Assembly (NCBI GenBank): GCA_003149565.1
Contig: QCWH01000031.1
Coordinates: 1 to 39,616, forward strand
Length of the DNA stretch: 39,616 nucleotides
From: Marivita sp. XM-24bin2
GTDB lineage: Bacteria; Pseudomonadota; Alphaproteobacteria; Rhodobacterales; Rhodobacteraceae
Direction: 5' to 3'
Shown piece by piece: positions 16,523 to 24,999 of this stretch (its first letter is position 1; each line of letters opens with the position of its first letter). The translations under genes were made by a program, and so were the position numbers. Under the pieces are notes generated by a model. It had not been told where the DNA came from. It searched no databases and was given only the letters and a program-made list of their open reading frames with translations.

Positions 16523-17224
16523 TTATTCGGTGTCCGTCGCCCGCAGGGACAGGATCGCGATGATGCCGATGACGCAAAGACCAACGACGGCGATATTCAG
16601 CGGTCCGGTGTTGGCCACAATCACGCCGATCAGCGCCCAGATCACGGTAATGCCGTATTCCGGCGCGCGATGTAGCCGGTATTGCGCGACCAGAGCCAGG
16701 ACCAATCCGAGCGACAGAGCGACAATCGCGGACCACGTGCTGCTCAACAGGCCGTATCCGCCCAAGAGCAATCCGATGGACACGGACGAGGCGGCGGTGA
16801 GCCATCCGGCATAGATTGCCACTGGCGCCTGTTGAAGCCAGCGGTCGGTGTCCCCAACGCGGAAGAGGCTGAGCAGTGCCGAAGCGAGCATGGCGAGGAT
16901 CAGCACGGTCGCAACGACGGGCGACAGGTTTGCCACCGGCAACCATGTGGCCCCGATGGCGAGGCTCACCACCAGAGGCGGGCGCATCGCTGCCCAATCC
17001 GGATCGTCGCTGCGTTTGAGCAATCCGAACGCCGCTCCTGCGATGAGCCACAGGTAGATCAGCCCCCAGATCGAGAAGGCATAACCTGCTGGTTGCACGG
17101 GCGGGTCGTTCTGTGGCACCGGGAATTGGTCCGGCTCAAATCCGTTGAAGCCTTGCGTGTATAGTGGCGAGGCCGCGAACACGACCGCTGCCAAAAGTAC
17201 CAGCGCTGCCCAGACCCGTGTCAT
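16523..17224 (-). CDS. TspO/MBR-like integral membrane protein
   Basis: The 233-residue, strongly hydrophobic protein appears to have about eight membrane segments, starting MTRVWAALVLLAAVVFAASP and continuing with QPAGYAFSIWGLIYLWLIAG, TWLPVANLSPVVATVLILAM and others. The Pro-Ala-Gly-Tyr-x-Phe-x-Ile-Trp block resembles the tryptophan-rich TspO/MBR family, whose classical members bind porphyrins or cholesterol, but those have about 160 residues and five helices. This is a longer relative or a distinct family with that motif. It begins 2 bases after the serS stop, so it should be co-transcribed with serS. An upstream in-frame extension of 41 codons runs inside serS and is not used. Function unknown. 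Confidence 0.62.
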   Translation of the reverse strand: MTRVWAALVLLAAVVFAASPLYTQGFNGFEPDQFPVPQNDPPVQPAGYAFSIWGLIYLWLIAGAAFGLLKRSDDPDWAAMRPPLVVSLAIGATWLPVANLSPVVATVLILAMLASALLSLFRVGDTDRWLQQAPVAIYAGWLTAASSVSIGLLLGGYGLLSSTWSAIVALSLGLVLALVAQYRLHRAPEYGITVIWALIGVIVANTGPLNIAVVGLCVIGIIAILSLRATDTE

Positions 17225-17226
17225 CA

Positions 17227-18519
17227 CTATGCCATTTCTCCATCTGCCGTGATGCGGGTCTTGCCGCCCAGCCACGGATGCAGCGCCTCGGGCAATGTGA
17301 CCGAACCATCCGCTTCCTGACCGTTTTCGAGCACGGCAATCAGGCAACGCCCTACAGCGAGCCCGGAGCCGTTCAACGTGTGGACAAACCCTGGTTTGCC
17401 ACCTTCAGACGGCTTGAACCGCGCGTTCATGCGGCGGGCCTGAAAATCACCGCAGACCGAGACTGAGCTGATCTCGCGGTAGGTGTTCTGGCCGGGCAGC
17501 CAAACCTCGATGTCATGGGTGCGGCGCGCACCAAAGCCCATATCGCCCGTACAGAGCACCACGGTCCGATACGGCAGACCAAGCTTTTCGAGGATACCCT
17601 GCGCGCAGCCAGTCATGCGGTCCAGCTCTTCGCGGCTTTTGTCAGGATGGGTGATCGACACCATTTCGACTTTTTCGAATTGGTGCTGACGCAGCATACC
17701 GGCGGTGTCGCGCCCGGCGCTGCCAGCCTCGGACCGGAAGCACTGGGTATGCGCAACATAGCGACGGGGCAGGTAGTCTTCGTCCACGGTCACGCCATTG
17801 ACGATATTGGTCAGGGTCACCTCGGCGGTCGGAACCAGCCACCACCCATTGGTGGTCTGGTAGCTGTCCTCGCCGAATTTCGGCAGCTGGCCGGTGCCGT
17901 ACATCATGTCGTCGCGGACAAGGACCGGGGTCCATGTCTCGGTCAGGCCGTTTTCTGAGATATGCGTGTCCAGCATGAATTGCGCCAAAGCCCGATGTAC
18001 CCGTGCCACGGCACCCGACATCACGACAAAGCGCGACCCCGACAGCTTGGCAGCGGTTTCAAAATCCATTCCGGGACCAACGCCGGTGATTTCGAAATGT
18101 TCCTTGGGCTGAAATTCAAAGCTGCGCGGCGTGCCCCAGCGATGGATTTCCACGTTGTCGGCCTCGTCCGCGCCCTCGGGAACATCGTCGAACGGCAGGT
18201 TCGGCAGGCCCATCAAAAGGGTCTGCAACGTGTCGTCCAGTTCTTTGGCCCGGGCCTGCATCTCGGCAACAGCGGCTTTCTTTGCGGACACCTCATCGCG
18301 CAGACGGGCGAATTCTGCCTCGTCGCCCGAAGCTTTGGCTTTGCCGATTTCCTTGGCGGCCTTGTTCTGATCCGCCTGAGCGGTTTCAGCTTCGAGGATG
18401 GCGGCGCGGCGGGCTTCGTCGATGCGCAACACTTCGGACGAGACCGGTTCCAATCCACGGCGCGACAGCGCGGCGTCGAACGCAGCGGGGTTCTCGCGGA
18501 TGGCTCGGATGTCATGCAT
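17227..18519 (-). CDS. serS: seryl-tRNA synthetase
   Basis: The 430-residue class II synthetase charges tRNA-Ser in the cytoplasm. The N-terminal tRNA-binding arm is an antiparallel coiled coil (about residues 28-105, rich in Ala, Glu and Lys). Motif 2 is [20 protein letters not shown] with FEKVEMV behind it, and motif 3 is [18 protein letters not shown]. The start [15 protein letters not shown] at 18519 matches the family; the frame extends 8 codons upstream without a better signal. A protease gene ends 72 bases upstream on the same strand, and the TspO-like gene follows after 2 bases. Length and motifs are ordinary. Confidence 0.98.
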   Translation of the reverse strand: MHDIRAIRENPAAFDAALSRRGLEPVSSEVLRIDEARRAAILEAETAQADQNKAAKEIGKAKASGDEAEFARLRDEVSAKKAAVAEMQARAKELDDTLQTLLMGLPNLPFDDVPEGADEADNVEIHRWGTPRSFEFQPKEHFEITGVGPGMDFETAAKLSGSRFVVMSGAVARVHRALAQFMLDTHISENGLTETWTPVLVRDDMMYGTGQLPKFGEDSYQTTNGWWLVPTAEVTLTNIVNGVTVDEDYLPRRYVAHTQCFRSEAGSAGRDTAGMLRQHQFEKVEMVSITHPDKSREELDRMTGCAQGILEKLGLPYRTVVLCTGDMGFGARRTHDIEVWLPGQNTYREISSVSVCGDFQARRMNARFKPSEGGKPGFVHTLNGSGLAVGRCLIAVLENGQEADGSVTLPEALHPWLGGKTRITADGEMA

Positions 18520-18591
18520 GGGTCTTGTCCTTCTGACTCGCAACAGTGATGAGCGGCGTTATGCACCGGAATGCGGGGCTTTGGTAGGGGG

Positions 18592-19254
18592 TCAGCGCTG
18601 CGTCAGACGCGACACCGGAACCGCAAGTGCTCCGTCGCGCCCCATAGCGCTGATCACACCGGCGACAGCCCAGCCTTCACCGGTTCTTGCCACAACAGGC
18701 CCACCTGAGTTCCCGGCCGTAACAGGGCAGTTCAGACGCAGGATGGCAGAGCTGACATTGCCTGCACACTCAAAGGCCGCGCCCAGCATGTGCGGACGAC
18801 GGGTTGAATAGCCAAGAATGCCAAATACTGTCGCTGGATCGGATGACACAAGGGGCAGGGGCGCAATTTCGGACGGACGCTCCAGAGTGAGGAGCGCGAC
18901 ATCAAAGCGGATGTCCAATTGTCCCTCGTTATAGGCGCGAGGATGCACCCAAAGAGACTTGCCTGCGATGCTGTCCGCCGCTGTGCCGCGCAGCCATCCG
19001 GCGACAAAGGTAAAGTCTTCCGGCAAGGGGCCAAGCCCATCTGTCCCGGCCACGCAATGGGCTGCCGTCAGAACTTTGTCCGGCGCGATCAAGGTGCCTG
19101 AGCACATCTCGCGTTTGCGATATCCCGCTGCGTTGACGCGTCCGACCGCCTGCCACGCCGCGTGGTCCTTTGCCGGCAAGAGCGGGAGACCCTGAGCGGC
19201 TGCCGTGGTCGCAAGGCAAAGAAGAAGACCGAGTAGACTGCGCATGCCCTTCAT
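18592..19254 (-). CDS. secreted trypsin-like serine protease (S1 family)
   Basis: The 220-residue protein has a signal peptide (MKGMRSLLGLLLCLATTAAA, cleavage near residue 20) and a compact chymotrypsin fold. The full catalytic triad is visible: His66 in TAAHC, Asp118 in DVALL and Ser183 in GNSGGP. It lacks PDZ domains, so it is not a DegP type; a role as periplasmic or secreted protease follows from the family but no substrate is known. A second possible start (ATG at 19245, MRSLL) would also leave a signal peptide. It is read in the same direction as serS, 72 bases upstream of it, and divergently from yajC. Confidence 0.85.
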   Translation of the reverse strand: MKGMRSLLGLLLCLATTAAAQGLPLLPAKDHAAWQAVGRVNAAGYRKREMCSGTLIAPDKVLTAAHCVAGTDGLGPLPEDFTFVAGWLRGTAADSIAGKSLWVHPRAYNEGQLDIRFDVALLTLERPSEIAPLPLVSSDPATVFGILGYSTRRPHMLGAAFECAGNVSSAILRLNCPVTAGNSGGPVVARTGEGWAVAGVISAMGRDGALAVPVSRLTQR

Positions 19255-19374
19255 CTAACGCGAAAAACCTGCTCTACCACAAGTCGCTGGATGGACCGCG
19301 CGTGAATTCCTGCCAAAGATGGCCAAGGCTTTCGTCGCCTTACGTCGCATCTGTCACAGGGCTTCGAACCTGCC

Positions 19375-19403
19375 TTGCAAAGCAGGACATGGCAACATAG
19401 GTT
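19375..19403 (+). promoter_or_regulatory. candidate yajC-secDF promoter
   Basis: TTGCAA (19375-19380), a 17-base spacer and TAGGTT (19398-19403) fit the -35/-10 spacing of a housekeeping promoter 63 bases before the yajC ATG. The -10 match is weak (3 of 6), so this is only a candidate. The 211-base gap also carries the promoter of the divergent protease gene. Confidence 0.3.
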
Positions 19404-19428
19404 CCGCCCAAATTTGCGACCAGACAAC

Positions 19429-19445
19429 GCGGGGGTGTGCCCCGC
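19429..19445 (+). promoter_or_regulatory. GC hairpin in the yajC leader
   Basis: GCGGGG-GTGTG-CCCCGC forms a perfect 6-bp stem ending 8 bases before the AAGGAG ribosome binding site of yajC. It has no T-run and is not a terminator. It may shape translation or stability of the leader. Confidence 0.35.
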
Positions 19446-19465
19446 CATCTTCAAGGAGCACGCCC

Positions 19466-19753
19466 ATGGAAGGCAACGCCATTGCCCAGTTCGTCCCGCT
19501 TATCCTGATCTTTGCGATCATGTATTTCCTGCTGATCCGTCCGCAGCAGAAAAAGATGAAAGAGCATCAGAAAATGGTTGAAGGCCTGCGCCGCGGGGAC
19601 GTTGTCGTCACTCAGGGCGGCCTGATCGGAAAAGTCGTAAAGGTTAAGGAAAACAACGAACTGGACGTCGAAGTTGCCGATGGCGTCAAGGTGCGTGTGG
19701 TGCAGAACACCATCGCTCAGGTTGTGTCCAAGACCGAACCCGCCAACACCTGA
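19466..19753 (+). CDS. yajC: preprotein translocase subunit YajC
   Basis: The 95-residue protein is the small accessory subunit of the SecDF-YajC complex in the inner membrane. One membrane segment is plain (FVPLILIFAIMYFLLIRPQQ, about residues 9-28), followed by the conserved QQKKMKEHQKM and the soluble domain LRRGDVVVTQGGLIGKVVKV. The ATG at 19466 is preceded by AAGGAG; an upstream extension of 49 codons across the intergenic region is ignored. secD follows after 33 bases, the standard order. A GC hairpin and a weak promoter lie just upstream. Confidence 0.97.
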   Translation: MEGNAIAQFVPLILIFAIMYFLLIRPQQKKMKEHQKMVEGLRRGDVVVTQGGLIGKVVKVKENNELDVEVADGVKVRVVQNTIAQVVSKTEPANT

Positions 19754-19786
19754 TCCCGTTCCCCACCCGCATCGGACCGTTCTCTC

Positions 19787-21448
19787 ATGCTTCAGATCGA
19801 TCTCTGGAAGCGCCTTCTGATCTGGATCACCGTTGCGGTGGGACTGGTTCTTGCGCTGCCCAATCTGTTTTATCCCCGCGTCGAGCAGCACAATGATGCG
19901 GTTGCCGCAATCGAGCTGTCGGGAGAGTCTCCTGAGCTTCTGGATCAGGCATCCGGTTGGCCATCATTTCTGCCCTCGGGTCTGGTGAATCTTGGCCTCG
20001 ACCTGCGGGGAGGTGCGCATCTGCTGGCCGAAGTTCAGGTGCAAGACGTTTATGCGTCTCGTCTCGAAGCTTTGTGGCCCGAAGTCCGGGATGTGCTGCG
20101 GCAAGAGCGGGATACTGTTGGCACAATCCGCCTCCAGCCTTCAAATCCTGACGAATTGCGGGTCCGGATTTCGCAGCCCGAGGGCATGGAGCGCGCATTG
20201 GAGCTTGTACGCGGGCTGGCGCAACCTGTCGTGTCGTTGACAGGCGCAATGAGCGACGATCTGAACGTTGTTGCGGATGGGGCGGATGTCGTCGTGACCC
20301 TGTCAGAGGCGGAGCAGCTGGCCACCGATGAACGCACGATGCAGCAAAGTCTCGAAATCATCCGTCGTCGTATCGACGAAGTCGGCACGCGTGAGCCGAC
20401 GATCCAACGGCAGGGCACGGATCGGATTTTGATTCAAGTGCCGGGCATCGGGTCAGCAGCAGAATTGAAAGAGATCATCGGCACAACGGCGCAGCTGACA
20501 TTCCAACCCGTTGTTGGCCGCAGTGATGATGCCAATGCATCAGCCGGGGTCGGCAACGAAGTGCTGCCATCGCTTGATGAGAATGGCGTGTTCTACATCC
20601 TGGAACAGGCGCCGGTCGTCACTGGCGAAGAGCTTGTCGACGCTCAGCCCGCGTTCGACCAGAACGGGCGTCCGGCGGTCAATTTCCGCTTCAACCCGAC
20701 GGGCGCGCGGAAATTTGGTGACTACACCGCTGCCAATATCGGCAATCCATTCGCCATCGTGCTCGACGAAGAGGTGATCAGCGCACCGGTGATCCAGAGC
20801 CATATCCCTGGCGGATCGGGCATTATCACCGGCAATTTCAGCGTCGAGGAAAGTACACAATTGGCCGTTCTTCTGCGGGCCGGGGCGCTTCCGGCCGGGT
20901 TGGAATTTCTAGAAGAACGCACGATTGGTCCCGAGCTTGGACAGGACAGCATCGATGCGGGGCGCATTGCCACCCTGGTGGCATTCGCAGCCGTTCTGGT
21001 TTTCATGACGCTCAGCTACGGACTTTTCGGTGTTTTTGCCAATACCGCCCTGGTCATCAACATTGCTTTGATCTTCGGACTGTTGAGCGCGATTGGTGCG
21101 ACGCTGACGCTGCCCGGTATTGCGGGTATCGTTCTAACCGTTGGTATGGCGGTAGATGCCAATGTGCTGATCTTTGAGCGCATCCGCGAAGAACTGAAAA
21201 CGGCCAAAGGCCCGGCGCGCGCGATCGAACTGGGCTATGAAAAGGCTCTTTCGGCCATTCTGGACGCCAACATCACCACATTCATCACGGCTGTGATCCT
21301 GTTTGTCATGGGGTCGGGTCCGGTGCGCGGCTTTGCGATTACGCTGGGCCTCGGCATCCTGACTTCGGTGTTCACCGCCATTTTTGTCACCCGGCTTCTT
21401 ATCGTGATGTGGTTCGAACGCCGTCGCCCAAAGACGATTGAGGTCTGA
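19787..21448 (+). CDS. secD: protein translocase subunit SecD
   Basis: The 553-residue RND-type membrane protein uses the proton gradient to help pull secreted proteins across the inner membrane. One N-terminal membrane helix (about 10-28) is followed by a large periplasmic P1 domain beginning VNLGLDLRGGAHLL, and then five membrane helices including GMAVDANVLIFERIREEL with the functionally important Asp in the D1-D6 family blocks. The length is slightly below the E. coli protein, as usual for Alphaproteobacteria. secF starts 2 bases after its stop, so the two are translated together. Confidence 0.98.
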   Translation: MLQIDLWKRLLIWITVAVGLVLALPNLFYPRVEQHNDAVAAIELSGESPELLDQASGWPSFLPSGLVNLGLDLRGGAHLLAEVQVQDVYASRLEALWPEVRDVLRQERDTVGTIRLQPSNPDELRVRISQPEGMERALELVRGLAQPVVSLTGAMSDDLNVVADGADVVVTLSEAEQLATDERTMQQSLEIIRRRIDEVGTREPTIQRQGTDRILIQVPGIGSAAELKEIIGTTAQLTFQPVVGRSDDANASAGVGNEVLPSLDENGVFYILEQAPVVTGEELVDAQPAFDQNGRPAVNFRFNPTGARKFGDYTAANIGNPFAIVLDEEVISAPVIQSHIPGGSGIITGNFSVEESTQLAVLLRAGALPAGLEFLEERTIGPELGQDSIDAGRIATLVAFAAVLVFMTLSYGLFGVFANTALVINIALIFGLLSAIGATLTLPGIAGIVLTVGMAVDANVLIFERIREELKTAKGPARAIELGYEKALSAILDANITTFITAVILFVMGSGPVRGFAITLGLGILTSVFTAIFVTRLLIVMWFERRRPKTIEV

Positions 21449-21449
21449 T

Positions 21450-22418
21450 ATGCGCTTGCGACTGGTCAAAAAGAACACAAATTTCGACTTCTTTGGTAAG
21501 TGGAAGCTCTGGTTGGGCATCTCTGCCGTTTTGGTCGTGCTGGCCTTTGGGTCTTTCCTTCTTCAAGGCCTCAACTACGGCATCGACTTCCGCGGTGGCA
21601 CGACAATCCGGACGGAAAGCACACAGCCCGTAGATGTTGGAGAGTACCGCGATGCCATTGGCGCACTCGGGCTGGGCGACATCTCGATCTCGGAAGTCTT
21701 TGATCCAACATTTGGGCCCGAGCAGAACGTGGCAATGGTCCGCATTCAGGCGCAGGACGGCGAAGAGGCCGTCAGTGTCGCCGTGATTGAACAGGTCGAA
21801 TCCGCCTTGGCTGAAGTTGTGCCGGATATCAAATTCGTGTCGGTGGAATCGGTGGGGCCGAAAGTGTCCGGCGAATTGATCCAGACCGCTGCAATTGCGG
21901 TGGTCCTCGCCATCGGGGCGGTGCTTATCTACATCTCGCTGCGCTTTGAATGGCAATTCGCGCTTGGTGCGGTTGCAGCGCTGTTACACGACGTCATTTT
22001 GACAATTGGCATCTTCTCAGAACTTCAGATCAAGTTCGACCTCGCCATCATCGCTGCGCTTCTGACCATTGTGGGCTATTCCTTGAACGACACTGTGGTT
22101 GTCTTTGATCGGGTCAGAGAGAACCTGGTCAAATACAAGAAAAAGGACCTCAAGGAGGTTCTCAACCTGTCGATCAACGAAACTCTCAGCCGGACGTTTA
22201 TGACCTCGGCCACAACCTTGCTGGCGCTTATTGCCCTGTTTGTGCTGGGCGGCGATGTGATCCGTGGCTTTGTGTTTGCCATGATCTGGGGTGTGATTGT
22301 CGGTACGTATTCTTCGATCTTCGTGGCGTCTGCGATCCTGCTCTGGCTCGGTGTCAAACGTGACTGGACCAAACCAACGGACACCACAGGCAACCAGTTT
22401 GCCAATGTGGATGCTTGA
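21450..22418 (+). CDS. secF: protein translocase subunit SecF
   Basis: The 322-residue partner of SecD has one N-terminal helix, the periplasmic domain opening LNYGIDFRGGTTIRTES and a five-helix core with GYSLNDTVVVFDRVRENL. The ATG at 21450 is chosen (MRLRLVKKNTNFDFFGKWK is the typical start); a TTG four codons upstream lies inside secD. The stop overlaps the start of the TSUP gene, so at least four genes form this transcript. Length and motifs are normal. Confidence 0.98.
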   Translation: MRLRLVKKNTNFDFFGKWKLWLGISAVLVVLAFGSFLLQGLNYGIDFRGGTTIRTESTQPVDVGEYRDAIGALGLGDISISEVFDPTFGPEQNVAMVRIQAQDGEEAVSVAVIEQVESALAEVVPDIKFVSVESVGPKVSGELIQTAAIAVVLAIGAVLIYISLRFEWQFALGAVAALLHDVILTIGIFSELQIKFDLAIIAALLTIVGYSLNDTVVVFDRVRENLVKYKKKDLKEVLNLSINETLSRTFMTSATTLLALIALFVLGGDVIRGFVFAMIWGVIVGTYSSIFVASAILLWLGVKRDWTKPTDTTGNQFANVDA

Positions 22419-23169
22419 TGGGCTTCAGACCGCCCTGGCGACGCCGGGGCTGGTCTGGCTGATCCTGATCACAATCATCGCAGGTGTGGTGTACGGCTTT
22501 GCCGGATTTGGTGCCGCGCTGATCTACATGCCGGTTGCGGTCATCTTTCTGACACCGGTCATGGCGATTGCGTCGTTTTCTGTTTCGGCCATCTCGTCTG
22601 TGGTCACAGTTTTCCCCAAGGCGGTTCCATTGGTGAACCGCAAGGCCGTGACGATCCTGATTGTGTCGGCATCACTCGCGGCCTCTCTGGGTATCTGGGT
22701 TCTGCGGATCACGGATGTAACGATTATCCGCTGGGCGGTTGTTGTGTTCTGTGCTGTGACGCTCGCCGCGCTGGTTGCGGGTTGGCGTTATGCGGTTGAG
22801 CCCAGCACGCGGACGCGTGTTATCATCGGTGGCGCCGCAGGGTTCGTCGGCGGCTTGAGTGGGTTGATGGGGCCGATCATGGTGCTGTTTCAATTGGCTG
22901 GACGAGACAGCATCTCAACGACACGGGCCACAACGGTTGTCTTCCTTACCGTCACCAGCCTTCTGATGTTGCCCCTTATGGCGGCGCAGGGTGTGTTGAC
23001 GGCGCAGGCTGTGGCGTTAGGTGCCGTTCTGTTGGTGCCCTATGGCGTGGGTGCGCTGATTGGCCAGGCGATGTTTCTTCCCGACCGCGAGCGGTTTTAT
23101 CGCGTTGTGGCCTATGCAATTATCGGGCTTGCGACGCTGGCGGGCGTGCCGCTCTGGGACAGATTGTAA
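22405..23169 (+). CDS. TauE/SafE (TSUP) family membrane permease
   Basis: The 254-residue protein has about eight membrane segments and the family's two glycine-rich repeats: VVYGFAGFGAALIYMPVAVI near the N-terminus and AAGFVGGLSGLMGPIMVLFQ in the middle. TSUP proteins move sulfite, sulfonates, sulfoacetate or other organic anions. The ATG at 22405 and a second at 22411 are both possible; both lie inside the end of secF in another frame, so translation is probably coupled. Its place between secF and the Mth938-like gene says nothing about substrate. Family call firm, substrate unknown. Confidence 0.88.
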   Translation: MWMLDGLQTALATPGLVWLILITIIAGVVYGFAGFGAALIYMPVAVIFLTPVMAIASFSVSAISSVVTVFPKAVPLVNRKAVTILIVSASLAASLGIWVLRITDVTIIRWAVVVFCAVTLAALVAGWRYAVEPSTRTRVIIGGAAGFVGGLSGLMGPIMVLFQLAGRDSISTTRATTVVFLTVTSLLMLPLMAAQGVLTAQAVALGAVLLVPYGVGALIGQAMFLPDRERFYRVVAYAIIGLATLAGVPLWDRL

Positions 23170-23183
23170 CAGGAGGGTTTGAG

Positions 23184-23549
23184 ATGCGTTTGAACGAAGT
23201 TGTCTACACCGATGCCCAACCCGTTGAGGGATATGGACCGGATTTTTTCCGCATCGGTGGGACAAAACATGCGGCGCCTCTTGTCACTGGACAGGCCGGA
23301 ACGCGTTCTTGGGGCGGATATGAGGATGCCGACACGCTTTTGTCTTTCGTAGGTGAGGTGGATGTGTTGTTCGTCGGTACGGGCAAGGACATCACGCATC
23401 TTCCTGCTGCTTTGCAAAACAGACTTGAGGCCGAAGGGCTTGGGGTTGAGGTGATGAGCTCGCCTGCGGCCTGCCGCACCTACAACGTTCTTTTGTCCGA
23501 AGGACGCCGTGTGGCGTTGGCGTTGTTGCCTGTGGGCGCGGCCGATTGA
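23184..23549 (+). CDS. Mth938-like domain protein (DUF498 family)
   Basis: The 121-residue soluble protein has the single Mth938-like domain, seen in LFVGTGKDITHLPAALQNRL and the final AACRTYNVLLSEGRRVALALLPV. Mitochondrial homologues (NDUFAF3) help assemble respiratory complex I; a bacterial function is not established. An excellent AGGAGG lies 8 bases before the ATG, after a 14-base gap from the TSUP gene, so it belongs to the sec-TSUP transcript. Its position between secDF and the ccm genes hints at envelope or respiratory assembly, which is inference. Its stop codon lies within the stem of a family B palindrome. Confidence 0.87.
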   Translation: MRLNEVVYTDAQPVEGYGPDFFRIGGTKHAAPLVTGQAGTRSWGGYEDADTLLSFVGEVDVLFVGTGKDITHLPAALQNRLEAEGLGVEVMSSPAACRTYNVLLSEGRRVALALLPVGAAD

Positions 23550-23587
23550 TGCGTCGTCGCATCATGGCTTTGCGTTGACGGAAAGCC
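23547..23587. repeat. paired palindromes (repeat family B, copy 2)
   Basis: TGATGCG-TCGT-CGCATCA (23547-23564) includes the stop codon of the preceding gene. One base later GGCTTT-G-CGT-TG-ACG-G-AAAGCC (23566-23587) gives a second stem with one G/G mismatch. Core words GATGCGTCG, CGCATC and CGTTGACGGAAA are shared with 16317-16360, in the same order. It may end the sec-TSUP transcript before ccmA; the remaining 86 bases up to the ccmA ATG must hold any ccm promoter. Confidence 0.65.
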
Positions 23588-23673
23588 TTTCATCCAGAAT
23601 GTACTCTTTCCACACAGCAACTCGCGACACTTTCGCGCTTTTTCCCGGATCGGGCTTGGTCTAAGCCGGTGCC

Positions 23674-24288
23674 ATGATTTTGTCTGTGCGCGATCTTGCT
23701 GTTACACGTGGCGGCCTTGCGATCCTAGAAGGTGTGTCTTTTGACCTCGCTGCGGGCGAGGCGCTTGTACTGCGCGGGCCCAACGGCATCGGCAAGACAA
23801 CCCTGTTGCGCAGTGTGGCGGGGTTGCAGCCGCCCGAGCAGGGCACAGTGACCGGTGCCGAAGATCAGATCGCCTACGCTGGTCATTCCGACGGTCTGAA
23901 AGCCATGCTCAGCGTCACCGAAAACCTGCGCTTCTGGGCTTCGGTTTTCGGTCTGACCGACATAGAATCGGCACTGGTGGCATTTGACCTGACGGAACTG
24001 CGCAGCCGGATGGCTGGGGCGCTGTCAGCCGGCCAGAAACGTCGCCTCGGACTGGCGCGGCTCATGGTCACCGGACGCCCGATCTGGGTGTTGGATGAAC
24101 CCACCGTGTCGCTGGATGCAGCGTCCGTTGCCTTGTTCGCCGAAGCCGTCCGCACGCATCTCCAGCAAGGCGGCAGCGCGTTGATGGCCACCCATATTGA
24201 CCTCGGGCTGGAAGAGGCGCGGGTCCTAGACCTGACGCCATTCAAAGCCGCGCCTCGCGCACGACAGATGGATGAGGCGTTTCTGTGA
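23674..24288 (+). CDS. ccmA: heme exporter ATP-binding protein CcmA
   Basis: The 204-residue ABC ATPase works with CcmB (and CcmC/D) in system I cytochrome c maturation, releasing holo-CcmE. Walker A is [12 protein letters not shown] (34-45), the signature is [14 protein letters not shown] and Walker B runs into [11 protein letters not shown]. The H-loop is present ([12 protein letters not shown]). The length is typical for the short CcmA. The ATG at 23674 is the first in frame with [14 protein letters not shown]. The stop overlaps the GTG start of ccmB by 4 bases. This is the first of five ccm genes on the strand (A, B, C, D, G); ccmE, F and H are not in the window. Confidence 0.96.
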   Translation: MILSVRDLAVTRGGLAILEGVSFDLAAGEALVLRGPNGIGKTTLLRSVAGLQPPEQGTVTGAEDQIAYAGHSDGLKAMLSVTENLRFWASVFGLTDIESALVAFDLTELRSRMAGALSAGQKRRLGLARLMVTGRPIWVLDEPTVSLDAASVALFAEAVRTHLQQGGSALMATHIDLGLEEARVLDLTPFKAAPRARQMDEAFL

Positions 24289-24941
24289 GAGCTTTGCTGA
24301 TCCGGGACCTTATGCTTGCGATCCGCGCGGGCGGGGGCTTTGGCCTGGGACTCGCGTTCTTTCTGATCGTGACCGTGCTGGTGCCCTTCGGTGTCGGGCC
24401 GCAGACCGAGCTTTTGTCACGCATCGCACCGGGCATCCTTTGGATCGGTGCGCTTCTGGCGTGCCTTTTGTCGCTCGACCGCATTCTTGCGCTCGACTGG
24501 GAGGATGGCTCGCTCGATCTGCTCGCCACCGCGCCGCTGCCGATGGAGGGGATTGTCACGATCAAGGCACTGGCGCATTGGATCACCACTGGTCTGCCGT
24601 TGGTGCTGGCGGCGCCTGTGCTTGGCGTTCTGCTCAGCCTGCCGATTCCCGCCTACCAATGGGTTGTCATTAGCCTTGCGGTCGGCACGCCCGCGCTCAG
24701 CGTGATCGGCACGTTCGGGGCTGCACTGACCGTCGGGATTAAGCGCGGTGGATTGCTCATGTCGCTATTGGTCTTGCCGCTTTATGTGCCAACTCTGATT
24801 TTTGGCGCAGAGGTGGCGCGGCGTGGGGCGGAGGGGCTTACAGTCCAGTCGCCTCTGCTGCTTTTGGCTGGGATCAGCTTTGGCGTCATGGCCCTTCTTC
24901 CCTTTGCCAGCGCAGCTGTCTTGCGGATCAACCTGCGATAA
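24285..24941 (+). CDS. ccmB: heme exporter permease CcmB
   Basis: The 218-residue inner-membrane protein has six hydrophobic segments and typical CcmB blocks ([60 protein letters not shown]). It pairs with CcmA. Translation begins at GTG 24285, inside the ccmA stop (GTGA), implying coupling. After its stop a 58-base gap with a strong inverted repeat separates it from ccmC, the only sizeable gap inside the ccm run. Confidence 0.95.
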   Translation: MRALLIRDLMLAIRAGGGFGLGLAFFLIVTVLVPFGVGPQTELLSRIAPGILWIGALLACLLSLDRILALDWEDGSLDLLATAPLPMEGIVTIKALAHWITTGLPLVLAAPVLGVLLSLPIPAYQWVVISLAVGTPALSVIGTFGAALTVGIKRGGLLMSLLVLPLYVPTLIFGAEVARRGAEGLTVQSPLLLLAGISFGVMALLPFASAAVLRINLR

Positions 24942-24951
24942 CGCGTCCCAT

Positions 24952-24987
24952 GCGGTTTTTTGAATTGAAGGCGGCTCAAAAACCGCC
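24952..24987 (+). promoter_or_regulatory. alternative hairpins between ccmB and ccmC
   Basis: GCGGTTTTTTGA (24952-24963) pairs with TCAAAAACCGC (24976-24986) with one bulged T. Alternatively GGCGG (24970-24974) pairs with CCGCC (24983-24987). The two pairings compete for the same 3' bases and end 12 bases before the ccmC ATG, where no good ribosome binding site is seen. A regulatory effect on ccmC is possible but inferred. Confidence 0.4.
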
Positions 24988-24999
24988 TACCTGAGTTTC

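Noticed and set aside
19363-19383. tRNA-Ala-like anticodon arm (CCTGC..TTGCAA..GCAGG) upstream of yajC
   Set aside because: Only the anticodon-like stem is present; no acceptor, D or T arms surround it and the loop has 8 bases. Probably chance.
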